Positions 18,140 through 27,274 of a stretch of DNA of 64,000 bases are shown in pieces. The first letter of the stretch is position 1. Every line of letters starts with the position of its first letter. Below the pieces are notes generated by a model, which was given only the letters and a program-made list of their open reading frames with translations, was not told the DNA's origin and did not search any database. The stretch comes from Desulfurivibrio alkaliphilus AHT 2 (GTDB taxonomy: Bacteria; Desulfobacterota; Desulfobulbia; Desulfobulbales; Desulfurivibrionaceae): contig NC_014216.1 in NCBI RefSeq assembly GCF_000092205.1, forward strand, positions 2,237,742 through 2,301,741, given 5' to 3'. The position numbers and the translations under genes were made by a program.

Positions 18140-20884
18140 ATGAGCAGCCGGGAACCCCTTTACCTTATCGACGGCAGTGCCTATATCTACCGGGCCTATC
18201 ACGCCATCCGGCCGCTGAGCAACGCCGCCGGGCAACCCACCCACGCCGTTTACGGATTCACCACCACCCTGTTGCGGGTTATCCGCGAAAAAACGCCCCG
18301 CTACCTGGCCATTGCCTACGACTCCAAAGGCCCTAATTTCCGGCATGAAATTTACCCCGCTTATAAGGCCAACCGGCCGGAGATGCCGGCGGACCTGGCC
18401 TGCCAGATTCCTTACATTAAAGAGGTGGTCAGCGCCTATCACATCACCACCCTGGAGCAGGCCGGCGTCGAGGCCGACGACCTGATCGCCGCCGCCGCCC
18501 GCCGGCTGGCCGGCCCCGACCAGCCGCTGATCATCGTTTCCGGCGACAAGGATCTGCTGCAACTGGTCAACGAATGGGTCACCCTCTGGGACCCCATGCA
18601 GGACACCTTCATGGATCCGGCCGCGGTGGCCAAAAAATACCAGGTCTCCCCGCAACAGCTGCTGGATTATTTTGCCTTGATCGGCGACTCTTCCGACAAC
18701 GTGCCGGGGGTTCCCGGAGTAGGCCCGAAAACGGCGGCCAAGCTGATCGACCAGTTCGGCAGCCTGGAACAGTTGTTTGCCAACCTGGAGCAGGTCAGCG
18801 CCGCCAAACTGCGGGAAAAACTGGCCGCCCACCGACAAGACGCCCAGCTGGCCCGCCGCCTGATCCGGCTAAAAGACGACCTGGAGTTGCCCACCAGCCT
18901 GGACGACTACACTTTGCCGCCGCCGGACCAGGACAAACTCCGGCAACTGTTTACCGAGCTGGAGTTCACCCGCCTGATCAAAAGCGAGCTGCAGGCGGAA
19001 AAAATCGCCGCCGACGCCTTTCAGCTGATTAACAGTCTGGACCAACTGCACGAACTGGTGGCAATACTGGCCGCCGACCCGGCCCCGCTGGTGATCGACA
19101 CCGAAACCACCTCACTGGACCCCCTGCAGGCCGAACTGGTGGGCATCTCCCTAACTCTGGCCGCCCCCGGCAGCGACGAAAGCGAGGCCAAAGCTTCCCG
19201 GACGGCGGCAGGAGAAAACGGAGCCTGCTGGTATCTGCCCATTGCCCACCGCCGGGAAGACGGCAGTGCGGCGGCCAACCAGTTGCCCCTGGCCGAGGTG
19301 CGCCGGGCTTTGGCCCCCCTACTGGCCGATGACCGGCGGCTCAAGCTGGGCCACAACCTTAAATATGACCTGCAGGTGCTGCACCGCCACGACCTGCCCC
19401 TGGCCCCTCCCCTGGCGGACACCATGATCGCCTCTTACCTCATCGACCCCTCCCGGCGCTCCCACGGGCTGGATGTGCTCAGCGAAGAGCTGTTGCAACG
19501 GCGGCTTACCTCCTTTGCCGAGGTCACCGACCGCGACCGGCGGCCGGAAGCCTTCGCCCACGTGGCCCCCGCCGCGGCCGCCGCCTACTCCTGCGAGGAC
19601 GTTGCCGCCACCCGCCTGCTGTGGCAGCTTTTCCAACCCAAACTGGCCGAACTGGAACTGGCGGAACTGTTTTACCAGGTGGAGATTACCCTGCTGCCGA
19701 TTCTGGCCCGTATGGAGCGGGTGGGCATTCTGCTGGATGGTCAGGTGCTGAAGGAACTGGCGGCGGAGTTCAGCCAGGAGCTGGAACGCTTGAGCAGCAA
19801 AATCTACCAACTGGCCGGGGTCGAATTCAACATCAACTCTCCCCGCCAGCTGGGGGAGGTGCTCTTTGAACGCCTCAAGCTGCCCCACGGCCGTAAAACC
19901 AAAGGAAAAACCGGCTATTCCACCGATATTCGGGAACTGGAACGGCTGGCCGCTTACCACGACCTGCCGGCGGCGATCATCGCCCAGCGTAATCTGAGCA
20001 AGCTCAAATCCACCTATGTCGACAAACTCAGCACCCTGATCAACCCCGCCGACGGCCGCATCCACACCTCTTTCAACCAAACGGTCACCGCCACCGGCCG
20101 CCTGAGCAGCAGCAACCCCAATTTGCAGAATATCCCCGTCCGCACTCAAGAGGGACGACGGATTCGGGGGGCCTTCATCGCCGCCCCCGGCCACCGCTTC
20201 CTGGCCGCCGACTACTCCCAGATCGACCTGCGGGTGCTGGCCCATTACTCCGCCGACCCCATGCTGCTGGAGGCCTTTCAGCAGGATCAGGATATCCACC
20301 GCCGTACCGCCGCCGAGATCTTCCGGGTTAATCCGGCCATGGTCACCGCCGACATGCGGCGGGTGGCCAAGACCATCAACTTCGGCATCATCTACGGCAT
20401 GAGCGCCTTCGGCCTGGCCGAGCAACTGCGCTGCAGCCGCAAGGAGGCCCAGGTTTTCATCGACCGCTACTTCGAACTCTACCGGGGGGTTAAAACCTTC
20501 ATGGAAGAAATTGTCGAACAGGCCAGGCGCGACGGCTTTGTCCGGACCCTGCTCAAGCGGCGCCGACAATTGCCGGAAATTAACAGCAGCAACAAACTGC
20601 GCCGGGAGTTTGCCGAACGCACCGCCATTAACACCCCCATCCAGGGAACCGCCGCCGATATCATCAAGCTGGCGGCCATCGCCTGCGACCGGGAACTGCG
20701 CCGGAAAAATTTTAACACCGAAGCGTTGCTGCAAATTCACGACGAGCTGATCTTCGAGGTGCCGGAAGATGAACAGGCGGCAGTGGGCAAACTGGTGCAG
20801 CAGGCCATGGAAAACGTAATGGAATTGACCGTGCCCTTACGGGTAAACCTTAAAAGTGGCCCCAACCTGGCCGCCACCGAATAA
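18140..20884 (+). CDS. polA: DNA polymerase I
   Basis: Repair and Okazaki-fragment polymerase, 914 residues with all three domains. The N-terminal 5'-3' exonuclease begins LYLIDGSAYIYRAYHA and contains GVEADDLIAA. The 3'-5' proofreading domain keeps its acidic residues (Asp320 and Glu322 in VIDTETTS; NLKYDLQVL; YSCEDVAAT), so it looks active. The polymerase domain has motif A DYSQIDLRVLAHYS, the O-helix RRVAKTINFGIIYGMS and motif C HDELIFEVP. No strong ribosome site precedes the ATG. It is monocistronic as far as can be seen. Confidence 0.98.
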   Translation: MSSREPLYLIDGSAYIYRAYHAIRPLSNAAGQPTHAVYGFTTTLLRVIREKTPRYLAIAYDSKGPNFRHEIYPAYKANRPEMPADLACQIPYIKEVVSAYHITTLEQAGVEADDLIAAAARRLAGPDQPLIIVSGDKDLLQLVNEWVTLWDPMQDTFMDPAAVAKKYQVSPQQLLDYFALIGDSSDNVPGVPGVGPKTAAKLIDQFGSLEQLFANLEQVSAAKLREKLAAHRQDAQLARRLIRLKDDLELPTSLDDYTLPPPDQDKLRQLFTELEFTRLIKSELQAEKIAADAFQLINSLDQLHELVAILAADPAPLVIDTETTSLDPLQAELVGISLTLAAPGSDESEAKASRTAAGENGACWYLPIAHRREDGSAAANQLPLAEVRRALAPLLADDRRLKLGHNLKYDLQVLHRHDLPLAPPLADTMIASYLIDPSRRSHGLDVLSEELLQRRLTSFAEVTDRDRRPEAFAHVAPAAAAAYSCEDVAATRLLWQLFQPKLAELELAELFYQVEITLLPILARMERVGILLDGQVLKELAAEFSQELERLSSKIYQLAGVEFNINSPRQLGEVLFERLKLPHGRKTKGKTGYSTDIRELERLAAYHDLPAAIIAQRNLSKLKSTYVDKLSTLINPADGRIHTSFNQTVTATGRLSSSNPNLQNIPVRTQEGRRIRGAFIAAPGHRFLAADYSQIDLRVLAHYSADPMLLEAFQQDQDIHRRTAAEIFRVNPAMVTADMRRVAKTINFGIIYGMSAFGLAEQLRCSRKEAQVFIDRYFELYRGVKTFMEEIVEQARRDGFVRTLLKRRRQLPEINSSNKLRREFAERTAINTPIQGTAADIIKLAAIACDRELRRKNFNTEALLQIHDELIFEVPEDEQAAVGKLVQQAMENVMELTVPLRVNLKSGPNLAATE

Positions 20885-21037
20885 AGCATCACCACCGCCG
20901 AGCAGCACAGCACCGGCGGCAAAACCAAAAAAGATTGACGCAACAGCGAAAAAAAACTAGATTGTACGGTTGCTTAGCAACCTCTTAAAGAGACACAGAT
21001 TAACCTCTTGCCAATATTTTTTGCTTAAGGATCACCC

Positions 21038-22930
21038 ATGCTTTCTTTACTACGCCGCAAAGCCCGTTCCCCCCTTATCCAGGCCGCCGTGGTCATCATC
21101 ATTCTGGTCTTCATCCTCTGGGTTCCCCAGATGGGCGGAAACGGCGACCCGGGCACGGTGGCCACGGTCAATGACCAGCCCATTTCCACCCGGGAGTTTC
21201 AACGCCGTTACAACGACCTGCTGGGACAGTACCGGGATCAGTTTGAGGGGGCCATCCCCAGCGAACTGATCGAGGCCCTGGGGCTCAGGGAGCAGGTGCT
21301 CTCCCAGATGGTCCAGGAGACACTGCTGCTGCAGAGCGCCCGTAAAACCGGCCTGCCGGTGAGCAGCGAGGAGCTGCAACAGGCGGTACAAAGCATGGGC
21401 GAGTTCACCGAAAACGGCCAGTTCAGCCTGCAGCTTTACCGCCAAATTCTGGCCGCCAGCCGGCTCAGTGTGCATGAATTCGAAGCCGGGCTGCGCACCG
21501 ATCTGCTGCGGCGCAAGATCCTGGAGCACCTGATGGGCTTTGCCCAGGTCAGCGACCAGGAAGTGCGGGAACGCTTCCACCGCGACCACGACCAGGTGCG
21601 TTTAAGCTATCTCTACCTGCGGGCCGACGATTTCCGCGCCGCCCAGGACCCAACCTCGGAAGAGATCGAGGCCTATTTTGCAGAGAAAGACCACCGCTAC
21701 CGTACCCCACCCCAGGTACGCATCGACTACCTGCTGTTCCCCGCCGATGACACAGAGATGACCATTGAGGAAGAAGACCTGGTTGCCTATTACGAGCAGA
21801 ACCGCGACCGTTTCGACACCCCGGAACAGCGCCGGGCCCGCCACATCCTGATCCGCAGCCGATCAGACGCCCCCGAAGAAACCAGGGCCCGCCAGCGGCA
21901 GCAGGCGGAAACGGTGCAGGAACTGGCCCGGGAAGGTCAGGATTTCCGGCAACTGGCCCTGCTCTACTCCGAGGATCGCAGCGCCGAGGATGGCGGTGAT
22001 CTGGGCTTCTTCCGCCGGGGCGAAATGCTGGAGCCGTTGGAAGAAGCGGTCTTTGCCATGGAGCCCGGCGAGATCAGCGACATTGTCGAGACCTCTCTGG
22101 GGTTCCATGTTATCAAGCTGGAAGAGATTCAGGAGCCGCAAACGATCACCCTGGCCGAAGCGGAAGCGGAAATCCGGCGGGAAATCCTGCGCAGCCGGGG
22201 CCGGCAGATGGCCTTCAACCGGGCCAACGAGGTCTATGAAAGCATTCTGACCACCGGCAGCCTGGCTCGCGGCGCCGAAGAAGGCGGCGTAAGCCTGCAA
22301 AGCACCGGCCTGTTCACCCCGGAGCAGCCACCCGCCGCCCTGCGCCGCCACCCGGAAGCAGTCTCCAGCGCCTTTGAGCTTAACCGGGGCGAGTTGAGTT
22401 CGATTATCTCCACCCAGGACGGTTACGCCATCATCTATGTCCAGGAACGGGAAGAACCCCAGGTGCCGCCCTTAGCCGAAGTGCTGGACCGGGTACGGGC
22501 CGACCTGATCGAAGAACAGGCCGCCATGGCCGCCCGCCGGGCCGCCGAGGAACTGCTGGCCGCCCTGCAGGAAGGGCAGGACCTGCAGCACCTGGCTGCC
22601 GCCGAAGGCTACCGGGTAAGGGAGTCCGCCTGGTTCTCCCAGGCCACTGCAGCCGCCACCGACCTGCCCGCCCGAGTGGCCCGCACCGGCCTGACCCTAA
22701 CCAAGGAAAACCCGGTACCCGGCACCGTCCAGTCGGCCAATGACCGTTTCTACGTCATCAAGCTGCAACAGCGCCGGACAGCCGACGAAGAACTCTTCCA
22801 GCGCTGGGCCGAGCCCATCGAAAACGATCTGTTGATGGCCAAGCAGGAAGCAATGATCGACACCTGGATCCAGCACCTGCTCCAGGAAGCCAAGATCACG
22901 GTCAGCGAGGGAACGCTACGGAGTTTGTAA
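21038..22930 (+). CDS. ppiD: PpiD-type peptidyl-prolyl isomerase/foldase (SurA_N plus parvulin domain)
   Basis: Membrane-anchored periplasmic chaperone that helps fold secreted proteins. One N-terminal membrane helix (about residues 13-30) follows a short basic start. A SurA_N-like helical chaperone region covers about 40-190. A parvulin domain runs from ARHILI (His269) to LGFHVIKLEE (about 360), including GGDLGFFRRGEM. The C-terminal part resembles a second, degenerate chaperone lobe. Length (630) matches PpiD. AAGGAT precedes the ATG. A strong terminator follows, so the gene is probably monocistronic. Confidence 0.9.
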   Translation: MLSLLRRKARSPLIQAAVVIIILVFILWVPQMGGNGDPGTVATVNDQPISTREFQRRYNDLLGQYRDQFEGAIPSELIEALGLREQVLSQMVQETLLLQSARKTGLPVSSEELQQAVQSMGEFTENGQFSLQLYRQILAASRLSVHEFEAGLRTDLLRRKILEHLMGFAQVSDQEVRERFHRDHDQVRLSYLYLRADDFRAAQDPTSEEIEAYFAEKDHRYRTPPQVRIDYLLFPADDTEMTIEEEDLVAYYEQNRDRFDTPEQRRARHILIRSRSDAPEETRARQRQQAETVQELAREGQDFRQLALLYSEDRSAEDGGDLGFFRRGEMLEPLEEAVFAMEPGEISDIVETSLGFHVIKLEEIQEPQTITLAEAEAEIRREILRSRGRQMAFNRANEVYESILTTGSLARGAEEGGVSLQSTGLFTPEQPPAALRRHPEAVSSAFELNRGELSSIISTQDGYAIIYVQEREEPQVPPLAEVLDRVRADLIEEQAAMAARRAAEELLAALQEGQDLQHLAAAEGYRVRESAWFSQATAAATDLPARVARTGLTLTKENPVPGTVQSANDRFYVIKLQQRRTADEELFQRWAEPIENDLLMAKQEAMIDTWIQHLLQEAKITVSEGTLRSL

Positions 22931-22951
22931 AAAGCGGACCACACCAAAAGG

Positions 22952-22982
22952 AAAAGCCCTGATATTTCAGGGCTTTTTTTTT
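22952..22982. terminator. bidirectional intrinsic terminator
   Basis: AAAAGCCCTGA (22952-22962) pairs perfectly with TCAGGGCTTTT (22967-22977) around TATT, followed by more T residues. The A-run on the left gives a T-run on the minus strand, so it can end both ppiD and the leftward tRNA-Ser transcript. Confidence 0.92.
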
Positions 22983-23011
22983 AACGTTCCGGACTTTGCC
23001 GGATTATGGGG

Positions 23012-23105
23012 TGGCGGAGAGAGAGGGATTCGAACCCTCGGTGGAGCTTTAAACCCCACACTCGCTTAGCAGGCGAGCACCATCGGCCAACTCGGTCATC
23101 TCTCC
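23012..23105 (-). tRNA. tRNA-Ser (anticodon GCT)
   Basis: A 94-base class II tRNA with encoded CCA. Acceptor GGAGAGA/TCTCTCC, anticodon loop CTGCTAA, long variable arm, and T-loop GGTTCGAATCC. It lies 55 bases downstream of a second serine tRNA in the same transcript. Confidence 0.96.
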
Positions 23106-23160
23106 GCAGCAATCAAAGGCGGGTATTGTTTGCTGCCCGAGCCGGTGGCGACGGTTTAAC

Positions 23161-23246
23161 TGGCGGAGGAGGTAGGATTCGAACCCACGGTACTTTCGTA
23201 CAACGGTTTTCAAGACCGCCGCCTTAAACCACTCGGCCACTCCTCC
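23161..23246 (-). tRNA. tRNA-Ser (anticodon TGA)
   Basis: An 86-base class II tRNA with encoded CCA. Acceptor GGAGGAG, anticodon loop CTTGAAA, variable arm GTACGAAAGTAC, and an intact T-loop. It is the first gene of a two-tRNA leftward transcript with a strong promoter at 23273-23301. Confidence 0.96.
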
Positions 23247-23272
23247 TGGTAGAAGCTCGGGCAGAAAGGTGC

Positions 23273-23301
23273 TATGTACCATTACCCCGGCCCAATGTCA
23301 A
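23273..23301 (-). promoter_or_regulatory. promoter of the tRNA-Ser pair
   Basis: On the minus strand TTGACA (23296-23301), a 17-base spacer and TACATA (23273-23278), ending 27 bases before the first tRNA. It is one of the best sigma-70 matches in the window. Confidence 0.75.
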
Positions 23302-23368
23302 TCCCGGCGTCGTCAACGACAGGGCTGCATCAAAGTCGCTTGATGCCTGCAGAGGTGCCGGGACAGCC

Positions 23369-23689
23369 TTATAGCTTTTTCATCTCCCGTCCCGCCTCTT
23401 CCGGGCTTTCCAACTGGTAGAAGCGGACCTTCCTGCTGCGGGGAAACTCTCTTTTGGCGATGACTTTCAGCAACCTGGGCAGCTCATCCATGGTGGTGGT
23501 GAAAGCATTTTCCTCATATCCCCACTCCCGCACCTGCAGAGTGCCGTCCTCCTGCTTGAAAACCGCCAACCCACGGTTTCTTTTATAGGTCAGAATTTCA
23601 AGGCCGGCCGGAGGAGTCATTTTGTTCAGCCGCTGCCGAACCTGCTTGCCGATATTGTCGATGCTGATCAAGGCCATGGAGATAGACAT
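23369..23689 (-). CDS. hypothetical protein, 106 residues
   Basis: I do not recognise a family. The sequence has a beta-rich centre (GLEILTYKRNRGLAVFKQ, VREWGYEENAF) and a helical end (MDELPRLLKVIAKREFPRSRKVRFYQLES). No signal peptide or membrane segment is present. Several Met codons near the start (codons 1, 5 and 24) make the N-terminus uncertain, and none has a clear ribosome site. It is transcribed away from the chrB operon across a 258-base divergent region, and is preceded on the same strand by nothing else. Codon use looks like the neighbours, so I think it is real. Confidence 0.6.
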   Translation of the reverse strand: MSISMALISIDNIGKQVRQRLNKMTPPAGLEILTYKRNRGLAVFKQEDGTLQVREWGYEENAFTTTMDELPRLLKVIAKREFPRSRKVRFYQLESPEEAGREMKKL

Positions 23690-23948
23690 TTACCATAATT
23701 GAACAAAATATCACCGGCAGGATTAAATCCATACGTCTCCACCAAAATACCGAAAACACCTGATCGACCGCCGACCGGCATGTCAACAAATTAATTTTGA
23801 TAGCCTTGTTGCAACAACCTGCCAAACTGTTGATTAACAACGCGGAAACGATTGGTTACAAATAGTGCCCAGTCGGCGGCGCGGTTTTTTGGCGACGCCG
23901 ACATTTTTTTGGAACAGCCAAAACACGGAGCTTCCTCTTGACTTTTTA

Positions 23949-23976
23949 TGACACATGACACATTCTTAAAGACACA
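23949..23976 (+). promoter_or_regulatory. tandem TGACACA repeats upstream of chrB-like gene
   Basis: TGACACA occurs twice head to tail (23949-23955, 23956-23962), with a third GACACA at 23971-23976. They follow TTGACT at about 23938 and may be an operator overlapping the promoter. ChrB proteins are reported regulators, so autoregulation is possible but unproven. Confidence 0.35.
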
Positions 23977-24007
23977 ACTGAGACATAAAGACGGAGGTGT
24001 GATTAAC

Positions 24008-24991
24008 ATGAACTGGTTGCTGATGATCCATCAGATTCCGGCCAAGCCCGGGTACCTGCGGGCCAAAATTCTGCGCCGCCTGCAACGGGCCGGGGCGGTG
24101 GCGCTCAAGCAATCGGTATATATCCTGCCGGACCGGGAAACGTGCCGTGAGGATCTGTTGTGGATTGAAAAGGAGATTGTCAGCGGCGGCGGCGAGGCGA
24201 TCATGGTCCGGGCCGAATTGTTGACGGGTCTCGATGACGAGCAGGTAGCCGATCTCCTGCGGTCGGCCCGACGCAGCGATTACGAAAAAATCCAGGCCGA
24301 GATCAAAACCCTGCTGACCTCCATGCGGCATGAGGAGGAAGAGATGACGGCAGCGGAAGAGGATTTCGAACGCCAAAGGGAGCTGTTGAAGCAGATCGCC
24401 AAACTGCGCAAGAGCCTGGAAGAAACAGCGGCCATCGATTTTTTCTCTCTGCCGGAGCGGACTGCAACGGAAGCACTGCTTCACAACCTTGAAACCGCCC
24501 TGCGAAATTCATCGGCCGGGGCCTCCGAGCGGCCGGTGGTGTCGGACGATCCTGCCGCCGTAGCCGGTAAAACCTGGGTTACCCGCCGGGATCTCTATGT
24601 TGACCGGATGGCCAGCGCCTGGCTGATCCGCCGCTATATCGACCCGGCAGCCCGTTTTCACTTCACCGCCGCCGATCGGGCTGAGGCCGCCCCCGACCGA
24701 GTCCGCTTCGACATGGCCGAGGCGGAATACACCCATGAGGGCAATCAGTGCACCTTCGAAGTGCTGGTCCGCCGTTTCGGCCTCGACGAGCCGGCCTTAA
24801 GAAAAATCGCCGAGGTGATCCACGATATCGATCTTAAGGAAACCGCGTTCGGCCGACTGGAAACCGCCGGCATCAAGGCCCTGTTCGACGGCATTGTCGC
24901 AGGGGAGACCGATGACCTGGCCAGAATCGATCGCGCCGGCACCGTCCTGGACGGCCTGCTGGCCTATTACCAAGCCCACTCCCGGCCTTGA
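24008..24991 (+). CDS. ChrB-like chromate resistance/regulatory protein
   Basis: A 327-residue protein with the two-part ChrB layout. The N-terminal domain (WLLMIHQIPAKPGYLRAKI, then ALKQSVYILPDRE) is followed by a charged coiled-coil region around residues 90-150. The C-terminal ChrB domain contains TWVTRRDLYVDRMASAWLI and RRYIDPAARFHF, with FDMAEAEYTHEGNQCTFEVLV and HDIDLKE. ChrB is described as a chromate-responsive regulator accompanying the ChrA transporter. No chrA is present here; an MFS transporter takes that position. The ATG at 24008 is chosen because GGAGG lies ten bases upstream. It heads an operon with an HD protein and the MFS gene. Confidence 0.8.
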   Translation: MNWLLMIHQIPAKPGYLRAKILRRLQRAGAVALKQSVYILPDRETCREDLLWIEKEIVSGGGEAIMVRAELLTGLDDEQVADLLRSARRSDYEKIQAEIKTLLTSMRHEEEEMTAAEEDFERQRELLKQIAKLRKSLEETAAIDFFSLPERTATEALLHNLETALRNSSAGASERPVVSDDPAAVAGKTWVTRRDLYVDRMASAWLIRRYIDPAARFHFTAADRAEAAPDRVRFDMAEAEYTHEGNQCTFEVLVRRFGLDEPALRKIAEVIHDIDLKETAFGRLETAGIKALFDGIVAGETDDLARIDRAGTVLDGLLAYYQAHSRP

Positions 24992-25029
24992 AGCCGGGCC
25001 AAACAAAACAGAAAAACGGAGGAACCGTT

Positions 25030-25893
25030 ATGCCCCCCACCGAAAAGCATTTTATCACCAGTTTGCGCAGAACCGGCCATGATTATGCCGACCTGCACCG
25101 TTGGATCGACGATCCGGAACACAAAAACCAGCGTCACGACTTCACCCGCATTCCCGATTTTGCCCCGCAGATGGTCGACCGCTTCGGCGAAGAAGGTATG
25201 CGGGAATACGTCGAGCATTTGCGAGAGGATATGGAGAAGAAGTTTGCCAAAATCAACCAGCAGTACCAGGATGGCATGCGGGAGGCCCGGGAATATTTCG
25301 GGATCACGGCCCGGATGCAGGCCGATGCCGGCGACTACCAACTCGACCCCAAGGATATCGATTTGCTGCGCCAGGCCGGGATGAACGAGCCGGACCTGGA
25401 GCACAGCCTGAAGGTGGCCGCAAAAGCCCTGGCGATCGCCCGGCGTACCGGCGCCGAGCTGGACCTGGCCCTGGTTGGTCGGGGCGCACTGTTCCACGAC
25501 CTGGGCAAGGTCAAGACCCACTGGATCAGCCATGGCCGGGTCGGAGCGGAGCTGGGGGCCGAACTGGGCCTGCCGCCGGAAATTAACGCCATCATGGAAA
25601 AACATATCCGGGGCGGCTTGACCGAAGCGGAGGCAGTGGAGTTGGAGTTGCCCGTCAAGGATTACACCCTGAAGCGGCTGGAGGAAAGGATCGTCATCTA
25701 TGCCGACCGGCTGGTGGATATCATCCATGACGGCATTGTCGCCCTCAGTGATGAGGGTGAGGCGGAACAACGTTTTGAGGAAATTCTGAAGGAATATCCC
25801 AAGTACGGCAAGAACGCCGCCACCCTGGCCCGCTACCTGAATTACCATCGCGAAATTCAGGGGTTGATCGCCAAGGAGGGTGTGAACCGCTGA
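25030..25893 (+). CDS. HD-domain phosphohydrolase in the chrB-like operon
   Basis: About 287 residues with two parts. The N-terminal half (DYADLHRWIDDPEHKNQRHD) is rich in His, Asp and aromatic residues and is not an HD domain; I do not recognise it with certainty. The C-terminal half is an HD hydrolase: LEHSLKVAAKALAIARRT, the HD pair in GALFHDLGKVKTHWISHG, and EKHIRGGL. GGAGG seven bases before the ATG at 25030 decides the start. It lies 38 bases after chrB and 65 before the MFS gene, so the three are probably one operon. The substrate is unknown. Confidence 0.82.
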   Translation: MPPTEKHFITSLRRTGHDYADLHRWIDDPEHKNQRHDFTRIPDFAPQMVDRFGEEGMREYVEHLREDMEKKFAKINQQYQDGMREAREYFGITARMQADAGDYQLDPKDIDLLRQAGMNEPDLEHSLKVAAKALAIARRTGAELDLALVGRGALFHDLGKVKTHWISHGRVGAELGAELGLPPEINAIMEKHIRGGLTEAEAVELELPVKDYTLKRLEERIVIYADRLVDIIHDGIVALSDEGEAEQRFEEILKEYPKYGKNAATLARYLNYHREIQGLIAKEGVNR

Positions 25894-25958
25894 ACGAGCG
25901 CCGGCGGGCGTGAGTTGTCACACCCCCGCCGGCAAGTGACTGTTCGGACCTGAAGCCC

Positions 25959-27218
25959 ATGGTGCTTTCACCTTTTATGATGCTTTGCGGAGTGGGGTTG
26001 CTGGCCATTTTCAGCAGCACCATTTCCAAGAGCCCGGCCTTGCCGCTGTTGGTCGATTATCTGGACGGAGATCCGGCCATGCTGGGGCTGGTGGCGGCGG
26101 TTTCCGCCGCCACCGGCATCATCTTCAGCCTGCCCGCCGGTTTGCTTTCGGACCGGATCGGTCGGCGGCGGATGTTGCTGGTCGCCGCCGTGGTCTTCGC
26201 CACCGCCCCCTTTCTCTATCCTCTGGCGGTCACCCCCTGGCATTTGATCCTGATTCGCCTTTACCACGGCCTGGCCACCGCGATCTTCATTCCCGTGGCC
26301 CTGGCCATGGTCGGTGACCTTTATCAACAAAGCCGGGGCGAAAAAATGGGCTGGTTCTCCACCGCCACTCTGCTTGGCCGTTTCGCGGCGCCGGCCACCG
26401 GTGGTATGCTCCTCGGCCTGTACGGAGCGGATCCCGCCAAGGGGTTTCTGGTGGTCTATCTGGTTTGCGGCGGTGCCGGCGTGGCGGTACTGCTGGCCAG
26501 CCTGGCCTTGCCGGTAGCCGCCCCAGCCAGCTCCACCGGCCCCGCCGGCCCCGCCGCTGCTGTCGCTTCCGCCGCGACTACTCGGGACCATGCTAGTTCG
26601 CCGGCCCCCGTCGCCGCCGACGGCAACTGGCGAAGCGATCTTTACGACCTGCTCGGCAACCGGCCTTTAATGGCGACCTGCGCCGTGGAGGCCGCCATCC
26701 TGTTTGCCTACGGGGTGTTTGAAACCTTTCTGCCGCTGCATGCCCTGGCTGTGGGGTTAAGCGTTTACCAGATCGGGATTTGTCTCTCAGCCCAGATTAT
26801 CACCGTCGCCCTGCTCAAACCGTTGCTGGGCCGTTTCTCCGATCGGCATGGCCGGCCGCCGCAGATTCTGTTCGGCACCCTGGCCAGCGGAGTTACCATT
26901 TTGCTGTTCGCCCGGGTTGAATCCTTTCCGGGCTTGCTGTTGCTGAGCATGATCCTGGGGCTGACCATCGCCCTGGTCAGTGCCGCCGTGGCCGCCCATA
27001 TTGCCGATCTCAGCCGCCGGGGCCGGGGCGGCTCGGCCATGGGCATGCTCGGCTCGATCATGGATATCGGCCACACTGCCGGCCCCCTGCTGGGCGGCCT
27101 GCTGGCCTTTTATTTCGGAATGCCGGCAGCCTTCCTCGGCGCCGCCGGGGTTCTTTTCCTGGCCGCCGCCTGCTTCCCGTTCAGTCAAAGGATGTCGCGC
27201 GCACAAGGCCGAGGGTAA
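25959..27218 (+). CDS. MFS transporter
   Basis: A 419-residue major facilitator protein with about twelve helices and the loop 2-3 motif GLLSDRIGRRRM (consensus G-x3-D-R-x-G-R-R). A matching GRFSDRHGRPP motif is in the second half. A low-complexity Ala/Pro linker (about residues 185-225) separates the halves. Substrate cannot be told; the operon with a ChrB-like protein suggests export of a toxic anion or metal complex (inference). Its stop codon lies within the left arm of the hairpin at 27215-27248. Confidence 0.85.
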   Translation: MVLSPFMMLCGVGLLAIFSSTISKSPALPLLVDYLDGDPAMLGLVAAVSAATGIIFSLPAGLLSDRIGRRRMLLVAAVVFATAPFLYPLAVTPWHLILIRLYHGLATAIFIPVALAMVGDLYQQSRGEKMGWFSTATLLGRFAAPATGGMLLGLYGADPAKGFLVVYLVCGGAGVAVLLASLALPVAAPASSTGPAGPAAAVASAATTRDHASSPAPVAADGNWRSDLYDLLGNRPLMATCAVEAAILFAYGVFETFLPLHALAVGLSVYQIGICLSAQIITVALLKPLLGRFSDRHGRPPQILFGTLASGVTILLFARVESFPGLLLLSMILGLTIALVSAAVAAHIADLSRRGRGGSAMGMLGSIMDIGHTAGPLLGGLLAFYFGMPAAFLGAAGVLFLAAACFPFSQRMSRAQGRG

Positions 27219-27248
27219 ATGACCACGGGGCACCCCGTGATCATTTAC
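27215..27248. repeat. hairpin with CACGGGG-CA-CCCCGTG core behind the MFS gene
   Basis: The 16-base arms GTAAATGACCACGGGG and CCCCGTGATCATTTAC pair with a single mismatch around a 2-base tip. The left arm contains the MFS stop codon. It is probably a terminator-like element between convergent MFS and radA genes, and has the same core as 55571-55592. Confidence 0.75.
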
Positions 27249-27274
27249 GGCCGAAGACTGTGAGCTGATAGCGG

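Noticed and set aside
23327-23346. GCATCAA-AGTCGC-TTGATGC hairpin as a terminator
   Set aside because: Seven base pairs without a following T-run; too weak to call.
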